From the NCBI RefSeq assembly GCF_964030975.1, contig NZ_CAXIQH010000001.1:1364001-1428000 (forward strand): a stretch of 64,000 nucleotides of DNA, given 5' to 3'. Positions 8,830 through 17,223 of the stretch are shown piece after piece. Source of the stretch: Tisiphia sp964030975 (GTDB lineage Bacteria > Pseudomonadota > Alphaproteobacteria > Rickettsiales > Rickettsiaceae). Made by a program: the position numbers and the translations under genes. The notes beneath the pieces are model-generated. The model was not told the origin of the DNA and did not search any database. It saw only the letters and a list, made by a program, of their open reading frames with translations. Positions within the stretch are counted from its first letter, which is position 1; each line of letters opens with the position of its first letter.

Positions 8830-9179
8830 ATGACAGGACGCCAATCATTAGAGAGTTTGGCATAACTAGGATCGCCATTATGAATAAGAATGTGTAAGGT
8901 TCTATAACAAATCTGATAAGATGAATTATCAGATGGGGAAAGTTTTGCCGTAAATTTACCTTTGGATAGGCGTTTAGAGCATAACCAAAAGCCTTGACCA
9001 TCAAAGGACAAAATTTTAATGGCAGTTCTGTTTTTATTATAGAATAAAAACAAGGAACCATTAAGAGGGTTGGAAGAAAGTTTTTGTCTGCAAACAGCTA
9101 TTAAACCATCGATACCCTTACGAAAGTCGATGGCAATAGTGGCAACAAAAATAACTGACTGAGGGGTTAGTTGCAGCAT
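8826..9179 (-). CDS. tnpB: IS66 accessory protein TnpB (copy 1)
   Basis: A 117-residue protein of the IS66 Orf2/TnpB family (IDFRKGIDGLIAVC, GSLFLFYNKNRTAIKIL, GQGFWLCSKRLSKGKF are all family hallmarks). Its role is accessory to transposition and not understood in detail. Its start overlaps the tnpA stop by 13 bases, so tnpA-tnpB are translationally coupled. Confidence 0.92.
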   Translation of the reverse strand: MLQLTPQSVIFVATIAIDFRKGIDGLIAVCRQKLSSNPLNGSLFLFYNKNRTAIKILSFDGQGFWLCSKRLSKGKFTAKLSPSDNSSYQICYRTLHILIHNGDPSYAKLSNDWRPVI

Positions 9180-9556
9180 AGAAATGTCTGAATTATGATT
9201 TTTGGATCCAATGTTTGGATAATAAGCTTGGTACCATTTGGTTTAATAATGTGGCAAGTGTAGTAATTTTGTTTGGGAGTAGCCACAGGATCAGTATCTA
9301 TAGAATTTACTAGTTGAAATGGAAGGAAATTAATATCTTGTTGCAGTTTTGCTGCAAGTATACGTTGAATTGAACTAATTATTGTTTTATTAATATTGAG
9401 ATGTTTGGCTATATCTTTGCAAGAATAGTGATGGAGTAGCTGGCGAACTAATTCCTTTAGATGGTTTGGTATGGGATCAAACTTGTTAGTTTTAGTTTGA
9501 CGCCAGGCTTTAAATTGCTGAGCTACTTGCTCAATAGTAATTGATGGTATTTGCAT
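9167..9556 (-). CDS. tnpA: IS66 accessory protein TnpA, short variant (copy 1)
   Basis: A 129-residue TnpA-like protein with an N-terminal helix-turn-helix (the ELVRQLLHHYSCKDIAKHL part). Its start lies in the right terminal region of the element. In this copy and copy 3, residues RILAAKLQ are encoded by a 22-bp sequence identical to the element's own terminus (9342-9363). Copies 2 and 4 have a different, 12-residue-longer sequence here (QAHQPSLKTSPTSTSNKVLQ). The frame is intact in both variants. Confidence 0.88.
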   Translation of the reverse strand: MQIPSITIEQVAQQFKAWRQTKTNKFDPIPNHLKELVRQLLHHYSCKDIAKHLNINKTIISSIQRILAAKLQQDINFLPFQLVNSIDTDPVATPKQNYYTCHIIKPNGTKLIIQTLDPKIIIQTFLCCN

Positions 9557-9637
9557 AGTAGGAACCCAAATTTATAAAATAAATTTTATACTAACAAAAA
9601 AATTAGATAGAGTTATGCAGTTTTGCTGCAAGTATAC

Positions 9638-9793
9638 TTTAAAACTAGCCATTTCAAAGATAATAGAAAACGGGTCTACAACGTTACGATCAAATTGTTT
9701 TTCTGCTTTGATCATTGCTGTTCTGCCTTTATCTAAGACAAATTTAACAATCTTTTCAAGTGTAGCATCATCTATAAAATTTAAATAAGACAT
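9638..9793 (-). pseudogene. Eco47II-like restriction endonuclease, 5' part
   Basis: The ATG at 9793 starts the native endonuclease, and 52 native codons (ending FEMASFK) run to the IS66 boundary at 9638. The present frame then reads through the IS end to a stop at 9572, giving a 73-residue hybrid. Joined to 6440-7003 it rebuilds a 239-residue enzyme without a frame error. This shows the insertion is recent. Confidence 0.88.
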
Positions 9794-9890
9794 TATTCAT
9801 AAAATGGTTAAATTTGATATAAATGTAATTCGCAATTATAATCATATTTAACTTAAATGTTTAATGCAATTACCTTTTATTAGACTTCCT

Positions 9891-9980
9891 GTATAGTCAA
9901 AAAAACCCTCGGGGTTTTAGGAGAAACGAAGCCGAGTACACAACGTACACAGACGTACGTGAGGAATGGAGCATAAGTAC
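9891..9980. repeat. dispersed repeat R4
   Basis: A sequence with ccctcggggttttaggagaa followed by acgaagcc and a gtacgtgagga block. A clearly related copy is at 42627-42751. It contains a small inverted pair (ccctcgggg region and flanking tagtcaa). No gene is visible from 9794 to 10252; the rest of that gap is R2 and the left end of the IS5 element. Confidence 0.75.
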
Positions 9981-9996
9981 CCTACATTTTTTATTC

Positions 9997-10060
9997 TATA
10001 GTGAAACCTATTGAATTAGGTGATACAAACTTTGTGTCATACCTGCGAAAGCAGGTATCT
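9997..10060. repeat. R2 palindrome, left half, interrupted by IS5-type element
   Basis: Starts tatagtgaaacctattgaat and runs to gcaggtatct. The missing right half (atctagattcccgcc onward) resumes at 11695-11774. Intact versions are at 22296-22435, 28909-29048 and 57198-57337. Confidence 0.9.
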
Positions 10061-11694
10061 AGTCTCCCCGTCAAAAGTGCAAAAAATTAAAAAATTAGCA
10101 GCTTAGCAAAAAATTTTTTGTATAAAATTTTAGAGTTTAATTCTTTTGATGTAAATTTTTAATATAAAAAGATGATTTCTAGAAATTTTTTGCACGATGA
10201 TTTGTTAACGATTTTGTAATCGTTTGATTAATTTTCTTTTATTGAGTCATTTTTATGTAGAAAAATTTGTTTTGAGAAGGTGATTACCAATACACCGTAA
10301 GTTCAATCCTACAGCGGAAATTAACGGATTTATTATATCTCCTATTACTCCTTTTAAGTAATTTCTGCCAACTCTACCATAATGCTTAAGGTGTCCTATT
10401 ATCGGCTCTATAGCACTTCTTCTCTTGATCATTGCCTTATCATCTGAGGATAGCTTCTTCTTGCAATATGGGCTATACACCTTGTCTTTTTCTTTAAAAT
10501 TATTCCCCTTATAGCCTAAATCAACAAATGTCCTGGCTATTCCCACTCCTGTTAATTTCTTTACAACCTCTACAGTCTGCGATAATGTATGACCATCATA
10601 TGGATTGCCATGAAATGATTTGGCCGCTAATACAAAATTACCTCGACCACTTACTGCTATCGAAACCTTGTTACCAAACTCATAGGGTTTGTTTAATTTC
10701 CCTTTACCTATGCACTCTACCTCCGGTGCGTGAAAACTATATAATACTTTATTATCCTCCTTATATCGCTCTTTCTCTGCTTTACTCAGTATAGATTGTG
10801 CCTGAATCTTTTTAATCTTATTTAGTATTTCTTGCTGCTTTAATGACAAACTTAACTTTGTTTTTGCTATTTCTCGCTGACATATTCTTATTAAACGACC
10901 CAGCAATATCTTTAAATGTTGCATTACCTTCTTACGTTTTTTGGCTTTACTATTATCCTTATATTTCCATAATTTTACTATGTCTTTTTTATATTGCTTG
11001 GCATATGTCTCATGTAACTTAATGCCTAAAGTATGACATAACTTTACTAGCTCTATTCTTGCCTTATCCATCAAATACACATCATGAGGATACTTAATAT
11101 TCTTAATTTGTACTGTAGTATCAACGATTATCGATGCTAAGTCTTTTTTTTTAAGCACTCCGACTTTGCAACCAATTCTTGTTAATTCTTTTAATATCTC
11201 ATTATATCCTTCTTCCCCTAATATAGCACGAAACCTTCGTATACTAGCTTCTGATATCTCAGCATCTTTCTGCAAATATTCCCAACCACAAAAATATTGC
11301 CAATATACGTTCTCTCTCAGCTCTTCTTCAGCTGCAGCATCTGACAGGTTATACATCGCTTGCAGCATAGTTACTCCAAGTAATAACCTGTGACATCTGC
11401 GATTCCTACCAAATTTCTTGATATTAACATTTGTCAATAACCATTCCTCTAAAACAGTCCAATTTATTAACGATCTTAATTTATATAACTTGTTATTAGG
11501 GTTTAATTCTTCGGTCAATTTATAACCAAAAAGCTGTCCTTGTTTTTGGGATTTTATTATATCTTCTATCGGCATAATTCATACAATCCATAAGGTTTCT
11601 GCCAATATTATAGCATTTTCTTATGGATTATCTAGATATTTTTACCCGCTAACCATATTATATATTATCCTTCTAGACTTTTGACGGGGAGACT
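10061..11694. mobile_element. IS5-type insertion element (1634 bp)
   Basis: Bounded by 18-bp perfect inverted repeats (agtctccccgtcaaaagt on the left, its complement on the right) and a 4-bp direct duplication atct. Comparison with the intact R2 palindromes shows the exact empty site. It carries one transposase gene. The ends are nearly those of the 288-bp miniature elements at 28450 and 59087. Confidence 0.93.
10253..11575 (-). CDS. IS5-family transposase
   Basis: A 440-residue DDE transposase of the long IS5 type. The N-terminal DUF772-like part has LEEWLLTNVNIKKFGRNRRC and NVYWQYFCGWEYLQ. The catalytic core has IIVDTTVQ (first D), FVDLGYKGNNF (second D) and RRSAIEPIIGHLKHYGRVGRN (E in the Y-R-E signature). 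A lysine/arginine-rich stretch lies between the first and second D. The gene is intact and fills the element, so it could act on its own ends and on the related miniature elements. Confidence 0.93.
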   Translation of the reverse strand: MPIEDIIKSQKQGQLFGYKLTEELNPNNKLYKLRSLINWTVLEEWLLTNVNIKKFGRNRRCHRLLLGVTMLQAMYNLSDAAAEEELRENVYWQYFCGWEYLQKDAEISEASIRRFRAILGEEGYNEILKELTRIGCKVGVLKKKDLASIIVDTTVQIKNIKYPHDVYLMDKARIELVKLCHTLGIKLHETYAKQYKKDIVKLWKYKDNSKAKKRKKVMQHLKILLGRLIRICQREIAKTKLSLSLKQQEILNKIKKIQAQSILSKAEKERYKEDNKVLYSFHAPEVECIGKGKLNKPYEFGNKVSIAVSGRGNFVLAAKSFHGNPYDGHTLSQTVEVVKKLTGVGIARTFVDLGYKGNNFKEKDKVYSPYCKKKLSSDDKAMIKRRSAIEPIIGHLKHYGRVGRNYLKGVIGDIINPLISAVGLNLRCIGNHLLKTNFST

Positions 11695-11774
11695 ATCTAG
11701 ATTCCCGCCTTCGCGGGAATGACAACTTACAATCGTTATGTTCTTTATCACCTAATCCTATGAGCATAACTATA
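11695..11774. repeat. R2 palindrome, right half
   Basis: Continuation of the palindrome split by the IS5-type element; runs from atctagattcccgcc to gagcataactata. Confidence 0.9.
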
Positions 11775-11831
11775 ATTGTATAAATTATTTGACTAGAGAA
11801 GTGTTTGTTGCTATAAGATATCTTAGAGTGA

Positions 11832-11906
11832 TGGGGCGTAGCCAAGTGGTAAGGCAACGGTTTTTGGTATCGTCATTCGGTGGTTCGAATCCATCCGCCC
11901 CAGCCA
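11832..11906 (+). tRNA. tRNA-Gln (anticodon UUG)
   Basis: The acceptor arm tggggcg pairs with cgcccca, a TTG anticodon sits in a seven-base loop, and the T-arm contains ggttcgaatcc. A genomically encoded CCA ends at 11906. The structure is complete and looks functional. Confidence 0.95.
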
Positions 11907-12011
11907 TTGTATGTGAGAATGGCATAAATAATCTTGATTGCCACGAGACTGTAAATTATAATAGTCGGGTCAGTATGTTAGATATTCACGAGAATATATC
12001 AATTAGGTAAC

Positions 12012-12203
12012 CTGAACTATCTTTTTTTTATTATCTGCCTTAAAACCAATCAGCATACTTAAGGTCGCTACTTTTGGCTTTTTCATTTGATTAATTATCA
12101 TTATGTTTAATAAGTGAAATGTTATAGTATGACTGATAGTTTTTCAATCAGTTTTTTATTAATCAATAATTTACTCCAATTTTGCAGTTTTCTACAAGTA
12201 TAC
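12012..12203. mobile_element. IS66 relic
   Basis: About 190 bp related to the tnpC side of the IS66 elements in reverse orientation. It includes the A8/T8 frame-change site, the first codons of tnpC (complement of KKPKVATLS) and the terminus (gcagttttctacaagtatac). It lacks about 150 bp of the tnpC 5' region and the roughly 70-bp tnpA-like extension that the full copies have next to the terminus. It is degraded and cannot transpose. Confidence 0.85.
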
Positions 12204-12297
12204 CATACCCTACATTTTTTATTTTGTAGTGAAAGTGTAATTCGACATAATGTCCCAATTTAAGGAAAAAAAAACCGATCTCTAACTGTCATTGCGA

Positions 12298-12378
12298 GGA
12301 GCCACTTTAGGCGACGAAGCAATCCAAAAGACCAGAAGTGGATTGCTTCGTCGTGCTTACACACTCCTCGCAATGACG
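12298..12378. repeat. R1 palindromic repeat
   Basis: Palindrome from gtcattgcgagga to tcctcgcaatgac, lacking the outer ends. The remaining 150 bases to queA show nothing recognisable. Confidence 0.88.
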
Positions 12379-12530
12379 CTTGTGTAGCATAATATCCTTA
12401 TAATCTTATAACTCTTTCAGTTACTAAGTCTTTAAATGCCAATTAAGAGCAAAAACGAGTTTGCATCATGAATAGAGCTACCGAAATTTTACCAAAAACA
12501 TGTACCATAAGCCCATTGTAAGATCTGACC

Positions 12531-13589
12531 TTACTCGCTATTTTTACAAAGAAGAGTCGCATCACCATAACTAAAAAACCGCATTTTTTTATCTATAGCA
12601 TATTTGTAGATATCCTTTATTTCCTGATAACCAGCAAACGCACAAACTAACATAAATAATGTAGATTTTGGCAAATGGAAGTTGGTAACTAACATATCAA
12701 CAATTTGAAATTTAAATCCTGGTCTAATGAAAATGTCTGTTTCAAATCCACCATTTATTATTTGTCCATTAACAGAATTGGCAATGGAGTTACTTTCTAA
12801 CGCTCGTAAGGTGGTAGTTCCGACGGCTATTATCCGCCTATTTTCTTTTTTTGCCTTATTAATCATATCTTCAGTCTTTTTATCTATATGATAATATTCT
12901 GAATGCATTTGATGTTGATCAATATCATCAGTTTTAACGGGTAGGAATGTCCCTGCCCCAACATGTAAGGTAATAAAGGCAGTTTCAATATTTTTTGCTT
13001 TAATTGACGCTAATAATTGATCAGAAAAATGTAGCCCTGCTGTTGGAGCTGCTACTGCTCCAGGGTTCTTACTATAAATTGTTTGATATCTATTAGCATC
13101 CTCTAGATTGGCGTCCTCTATTGAACTTCCACACCTTTTTATATAAGGAGGTAGCGGAACCTCGCCATATTTCTCTAGAAATTCAAAAACTGAAATATTA
13201 TCTAGAACAAACGTGACCTCAACTTGTCCCATCCCGAGTTTTTTACTTATAATAATCTTATTACCAGCAAACTCAAACTGATCTTCGATGTTAAGTCTTT
13301 TTGATGGCTTGGCAAAGCCATGCCAATAATTATCGCTTATTGCCTTGTTTAGGTATAATTCGATCTTTTTGCCGGCTTTATTCAGTAGCAATTTGGCTTT
13401 GATAACTTTAGTATCATTAAATACCATCAAATCACCAGGGCATAGATAGTCAATTATATCATGAAACTTGGTCTGCACTAAGTGATTATTTGGTGCAGCT
13501 ACCAACAAATTAGACTCATCTCGTTTTTTTTCTGGTTTCTGGGCTATTAATTCACTCGGTAAGGTAAAATCAAAATCAGCTAATTTCAT
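12531..13589 (-). CDS. queA: tRNA preQ1(34) S-adenosylmethionine ribosyltransferase-isomerase
   Basis: A 352-residue QueA, which transfers and isomerises the ribosyl moiety of SAM onto preQ1 in tRNA to give epoxyqueuosine. The N-terminus (FDFTLPSELIAQKPEKKRDESNLLV) and GDLMVFNDTKVIKAKL, PGAVAAPTAGLHFS and TLHVGAGTFLPVK are family signatures. Its start overlaps the gyrA stop in an ATGA. A queuosine-precursor transporter is at 51875, which suggests salvage of the base from the host. Confidence 0.96.
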   Translation of the reverse strand: MKLADFDFTLPSELIAQKPEKKRDESNLLVAAPNNHLVQTKFHDIIDYLCPGDLMVFNDTKVIKAKLLLNKAGKKIELYLNKAISDNYWHGFAKPSKRLNIEDQFEFAGNKIIISKKLGMGQVEVTFVLDNISVFEFLEKYGEVPLPPYIKRCGSSIEDANLEDANRYQTIYSKNPGAVAAPTAGLHFSDQLLASIKAKNIETAFITLHVGAGTFLPVKTDDIDQHQMHSEYYHIDKKTEDMINKAKKENRRIIAVGTTTLRALESNSIANSVNGQIINGGFETDIFIRPGFKFQIVDMLVTNFHLPKSTLFMLVCAFAGYQEIKDIYKYAIDKKMRFFSYGDATLLCKNSE

Positions 13590-16303
13590 TCAGGCGACAC
13601 TTCCTCATCACTACTACCATCTTGCATATTTTCTTCCTCTGTTTCAGGACTCTCAGCAATCAACGCAACAGAAACTACTTTTTCTTCTTGCTCAGTTTTA
13701 AATAATATTACGCCACTAGTATTACGTCCAGTGATACGTACCGATTCAAGTTTACACCTGATTAGTTTGCCGTTATTAGTAATTAACATCAACTCATCAG
13801 ACATATTAACCGGCATTACGCCAACAACCAAACCAGTTTTGTTAGACACATCCATATTAACGACACCACTACCACCACGATTAGTAATCCTATACTCATA
13901 TGCCGAACTTCTCTTGCCAAAACCATTTTCCGTAACAGTGAGGATAAACTCTTCAGAAAGTGCCATTTCTAAAATCTGTTCTTTAGTTAAATTTACCCCA
14001 TATTCTTCCGGTGTAAATTCTTTACCATCAGCTATTAACAATCTTTCCTCTATAGGAATTGATCGGTAAGCTTCTCTTTCATCCATGGTACATGATATGC
14101 CTTTTAATATGGTCATAGAGATAACATAGTCGCTTGAAGCAAGCCTCATACCTCTTACACCATCAGAAGTACGGCTTTTAAATACCCTAACTGAACTAGC
14201 TGGGAATCTTATAGCTTTACCGGCTTTTGTTGCCAGTAACACATGGTCTTCATCCTTACAAACTTTTACATCTATTAAATGGTCATTATCATCAAGCCTG
14301 ATAGCAATTTTACCATTGGATTGAATACGTTTAAAGTCTGATAAATCATTTCTTCTAATGTTACCTTGGCTTGTAGCAAAAATAATATTTAAATTATCCC
14401 ATTCATCCTGATTCTCAGGTAATGGCATAATATTACTGATACGCTCTCCTTCTTTTAAAGGTAAAATATTGACTATTGGTCTGCCCTTACTCTGAGGATT
14501 ACCAAGAGGCAATTTATATAATTTTAAGCTATATACCTGACCGGTATTTGAGAAAAACAACATTGGCGTGTGAGTGCTACCAACAAATATTTGAGTAGTA
14601 ATATCCTCATCTCTCATTGATAGCCCCGACCTGCCCTTCCCTCCCCGGTTTTGGGCTCTGTAAGTAGCAAGAGGTACACGTTTAATATAACCGCCTAATG
14701 TTACGGTCACCACCATTTCTTCTCTTTGAATAAGATCCTCTATATCCTGATCAAAATCACCAAATTCAATGCTAGTAAGACGGGGTGTAGCGAATTCATC
14801 CTTAATTCTAATTAACTCGTTTTTCAGGATTTCTAAAAGTTTTTCACGGGATGACAAAATAGCAGTATAGCCAGTAATTTCCTGTGCAAGTTCGCCAAGA
14901 TCACTTTCCAATTTATTCTTCTCCATAGCAGTTAGACGCTGTAACCGCATTTCAAGAATGGCTTTTGTCTGCGTTTCAGTAAAATAACATTTACCATCCT
15001 CTGCTATCACAGCTCTATCATCAACAAGTTTCACTAGAGCTATTATATTTGATGCATCCCAAGTTTTTTGCATTAGTTGCTCTTTAGCACTTGCCGGATC
15101 ACTTGAAGATTTAATAATTCTAATGACTTCATCAATGTTACTAACCGCAATAATTAACCCCAATAAAATATGAGATTTATCCCGAGCCTTATTTAATAAA
15201 TATATCGTTCTCCGAGTTATTACTATCTCTCTAAAATTAACAAAAGCCGCTATTACTTCTTTTAAGTTCATAACTTCTGGCATCCCATCTTTTAGAGCTA
15301 ACATAATCACCCCAAAACTGGTTTGTAACTGAGTATAAGAATATATTTGGTTCAGCACCACTTCTGTTACCGCATCTTTCTTTATTTCAATTACTACTCG
15401 AATACCATCCTTATTTGATTCATCTCTAAGATCACTGATACCTTCAATACGTTTTTCCTTGACTAGTTCAGCAATTTTCTCAACCAATTTGGCTTTATTA
15501 ACCATATATGGTATTTCTGTAATAATAATAGCCTGCCTATTATTAGAAATTTCTTCAATTTCTGTACGCCCTCTAGTTAGAATACTCCCCCTGCCCGTTA
15601 AATAAGCTGACCTAATACCGTTTATACCAAGTATAATGCCAGCAGTCGGAAAGTCAGGACCTTTAACCACCGACATAAGTTCTAATATTTCTATATCATT
15701 ATTATCGACATATAGGCAGCAAGCATCAATAATTTCTCCAAGATTATGAGGTGGAATATTGGTAGCCATACCGACAGCAATACCATTAGTGCCATTCACT
15801 AAGAGATTTGGAACCATTGACGGCAATACCGTCGGCTCTCTCTCAGAACCATCATAATTTGGTGCAAAATCAACGGTTTCTTTGTCAATATCTTCAAGCA
15901 ATGTATGAGCAACTTTAGACAATCTTGACTCTGTATATCTCATAGCAGCAGCTGCATCCCCATCTCTTGAACCAAAATTACCCTGCCCACCAACTAGCGG
16001 TAATCTTAAAGAAAAATCTTGTGCCATTCTCACTAATGAGTCATAAATTGCATCATTACCATGTGGATGATATTTACCCATTACATCACCGACAATTCTT
16101 GCTGATTTACGATGAGGTTTGTTAAAATAATTAGAAGCTTCATACATTGCATAAAGGATTCTGCGATGCACTGGCTTTAAACCATCGCGTACATCTGGAA
16201 TAGCCCTACTGACGATTACGCTCATCGCATAATCTAAGTATGAGCCTTTCATCTCATCTTCAATGTTAACAGATATTAAGTTTTGATGATCTATAATAGT
16301 CAC
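13586..16303 (-). CDS. gyrA: DNA gyrase subunit A
   Basis: A 905-residue GyrA. The N-terminal breakage-reunion domain shows PVHRRILYAM and the active-site tyrosine in AAMRYTESRLSK (Tyr123). The C-terminal beta-pinwheel carries a GyrA box (NRGGKGRSG) and ends in an acidic tail. The fluoroquinolone region reads HPHGNDAIYD; the position matching E. coli Ser83 is Asp84 and the Asp87 equivalent (Asp88) is kept. It is followed by queA with a 4-base overlap. The length and motifs are normal. Confidence 0.97.
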   Translation of the reverse strand: MTIIDHQNLISVNIEDEMKGSYLDYAMSVIVSRAIPDVRDGLKPVHRRILYAMYEASNYFNKPHRKSARIVGDVMGKYHPHGNDAIYDSLVRMAQDFSLRLPLVGGQGNFGSRDGDAAAAMRYTESRLSKVAHTLLEDIDKETVDFAPNYDGSEREPTVLPSMVPNLLVNGTNGIAVGMATNIPPHNLGEIIDACCLYVDNNDIEILELMSVVKGPDFPTAGIILGINGIRSAYLTGRGSILTRGRTEIEEISNNRQAIIITEIPYMVNKAKLVEKIAELVKEKRIEGISDLRDESNKDGIRVVIEIKKDAVTEVVLNQIYSYTQLQTSFGVIMLALKDGMPEVMNLKEVIAAFVNFREIVITRRTIYLLNKARDKSHILLGLIIAVSNIDEVIRIIKSSSDPASAKEQLMQKTWDASNIIALVKLVDDRAVIAEDGKCYFTETQTKAILEMRLQRLTAMEKNKLESDLGELAQEITGYTAILSSREKLLEILKNELIRIKDEFATPRLTSIEFGDFDQDIEDLIQREEMVVTVTLGGYIKRVPLATYRAQNRGGKGRSGLSMRDEDITTQIFVGSTHTPMLFFSNTGQVYSLKLYKLPLGNPQSKGRPIVNILPLKEGERISNIMPLPENQDEWDNLNIIFATSQGNIRRNDLSDFKRIQSNGKIAIRLDDNDHLIDVKVCKDEDHVLLATKAGKAIRFPASSVRVFKSRTSDGVRGMRLASSDYVISMTILKGISCTMDEREAYRSIPIEERLLIADGKEFTPEEYGVNLTKEQILEMALSEEFILTVTENGFGKRSSAYEYRITNRGGSGVVNMDVSNKTGLVVGVMPVNMSDELMLITNNGKLIRCKLESVRITGRNTSGVILFKTEQEEKVVSVALIAESPETEEENMQDGSSDEEVSPE

Positions 16304-16512
16304 AGTTAGAACCTACATTTATTTGAAGTAATATTCGAATGATTTAAGTATATTACATATTCAGAAGAAAATCTATTGCTGAATGAGTATAGATTAGCTG
16401 GAAAAGCTATTTTGTTCACAGACTCTAAGCATAAGTCAAAGATTAGTTGAGGAATTAAAATAATATATATGTTGGATACTTTCTATATCTTGGCAAGAAG
16501 AGTCTAAAAAAA

Positions 16513-16953
16513 TTATATCAGAACACTTTCGTCTCCTTTATCTCCTGTTAAATTAATAGTGTCAGGATAACAACTCCCATCAAGTTCAACTACACCAGGG
16601 TAAGAACCAATTTCATCAGGATTAGCAGAATAACCCTGATTAACAGAACAACAATTACTATGATTAGGATCAGCAGAAGTAAAAATAGACTTTAATAAGT
16701 CAAGAATTTTTGTACAGCGTCCTATTGGTTTTGCTACTACTGTGCTTTCTTCTAATTTTATATTTTCAGCTGTTTCTTTTTCATATTTAATTGTTTTAGT
16801 CACAAGTGGATTGTTAAAAGATACTGATTTTTTGGTTGAATCAAATACATTATCATTTATACTCGAAATGACTTGCAACTCTATAGCAGGCAAGTTGCCA
16901 TTCGGATATTTCATATCATATTTAGCCTTATTTCTAAATATAGTCCACTTCAT
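16513..16953 (-). CDS. hypothetical protein, 146 residues
   Basis: I do not recognise this gene. The protein has no signal peptide or membrane segment. It has a basic N-terminus, a middle section with KKSVSFNNPLVTKTIKYEK, and a cysteine-containing, acidic C-terminus (NHSNCCSVNQG, GSCYPDTINL). The KSVSF segment fits the eukaryotic PP1-docking pattern (K/R-x-V-x-F), which could mean a host-directed protein, but short motifs of this kind occur by chance. It stands alone between gyrA and glyA with repeat-filled flanks. Confidence 0.6.
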   Translation of the reverse strand: MKWTIFRNKAKYDMKYPNGNLPAIELQVISSINDNVFDSTKKSVSFNNPLVTKTIKYEKETAENIKLEESTVVAKPIGRCTKILDLLKSIFTSADPNHSNCCSVNQGYSANPDEIGSYPGVVELDGSCYPDTINLTGDKGDESVLI

Positions 16954-16979
16954 AAACTTTGCCTTTTTAAAACCGTTGT

Positions 16980-17210
16980 ATAGCTAACCCAATAGTCTCT
17001 TAGGTTCTTGATATCGTCATAAGTTTCTAACTCACCTTACGCATAATGCTCATGGCAATTTAAAAATTGCAGAAAAGTACAATACGTTATTGCGAAACCA
17101 CATGAGTGTAGTGGCAATCCATGCTCTTGGATTGCTTCGTCGCCACCAAAGTGGCTCCTCGCAATGACATCTGTGAATTTGACGTAACGTTAGTCAGGTT
17201 AGCTATAACT
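16980..17210. repeat. R3 composite palindrome within R1 ends
   Basis: Begins with tagctaaccc and ends ggttagctata (R1 outer ends). Inside are the R3 left arm caccttacgcat with atggcaatttaaaaattgca, and the R1 core ending ctcgcaatgac. It fills the gap upstream of the 146-residue gene and downstream of glyA. Confidence 0.82.
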
Positions 17211-17223
17211 TGTGACTTATAGT

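Larger units (their letters stand above)
7012..9637. mobile_element. IS66-type element, copy 1 (2626 bp)
   Basis: The ends are inverted repeats beginning gtatacttgcagcaaaactg, and similarity between the two ends extends over about 90 bp. The 8-bp target duplication tttaaaac lies at 7004-7011 and 9638-9645. Gene content is tnpC on the plus strand, with tnpB and tnpA on the minus strand, so tnpC converges on tnpAB; canonical IS66 elements have all three in one direction. It is inserted in the endonuclease gene. It is most like copy 3 (same length and same short tnpA). Confidence 0.95.

Noticed and set aside
11789..12010. 73-residue frame over tRNA-Gln
   Set aside because: It is antiparallel in no sense to a gene; it simply covers the tRNA and decayed repeat sequence.
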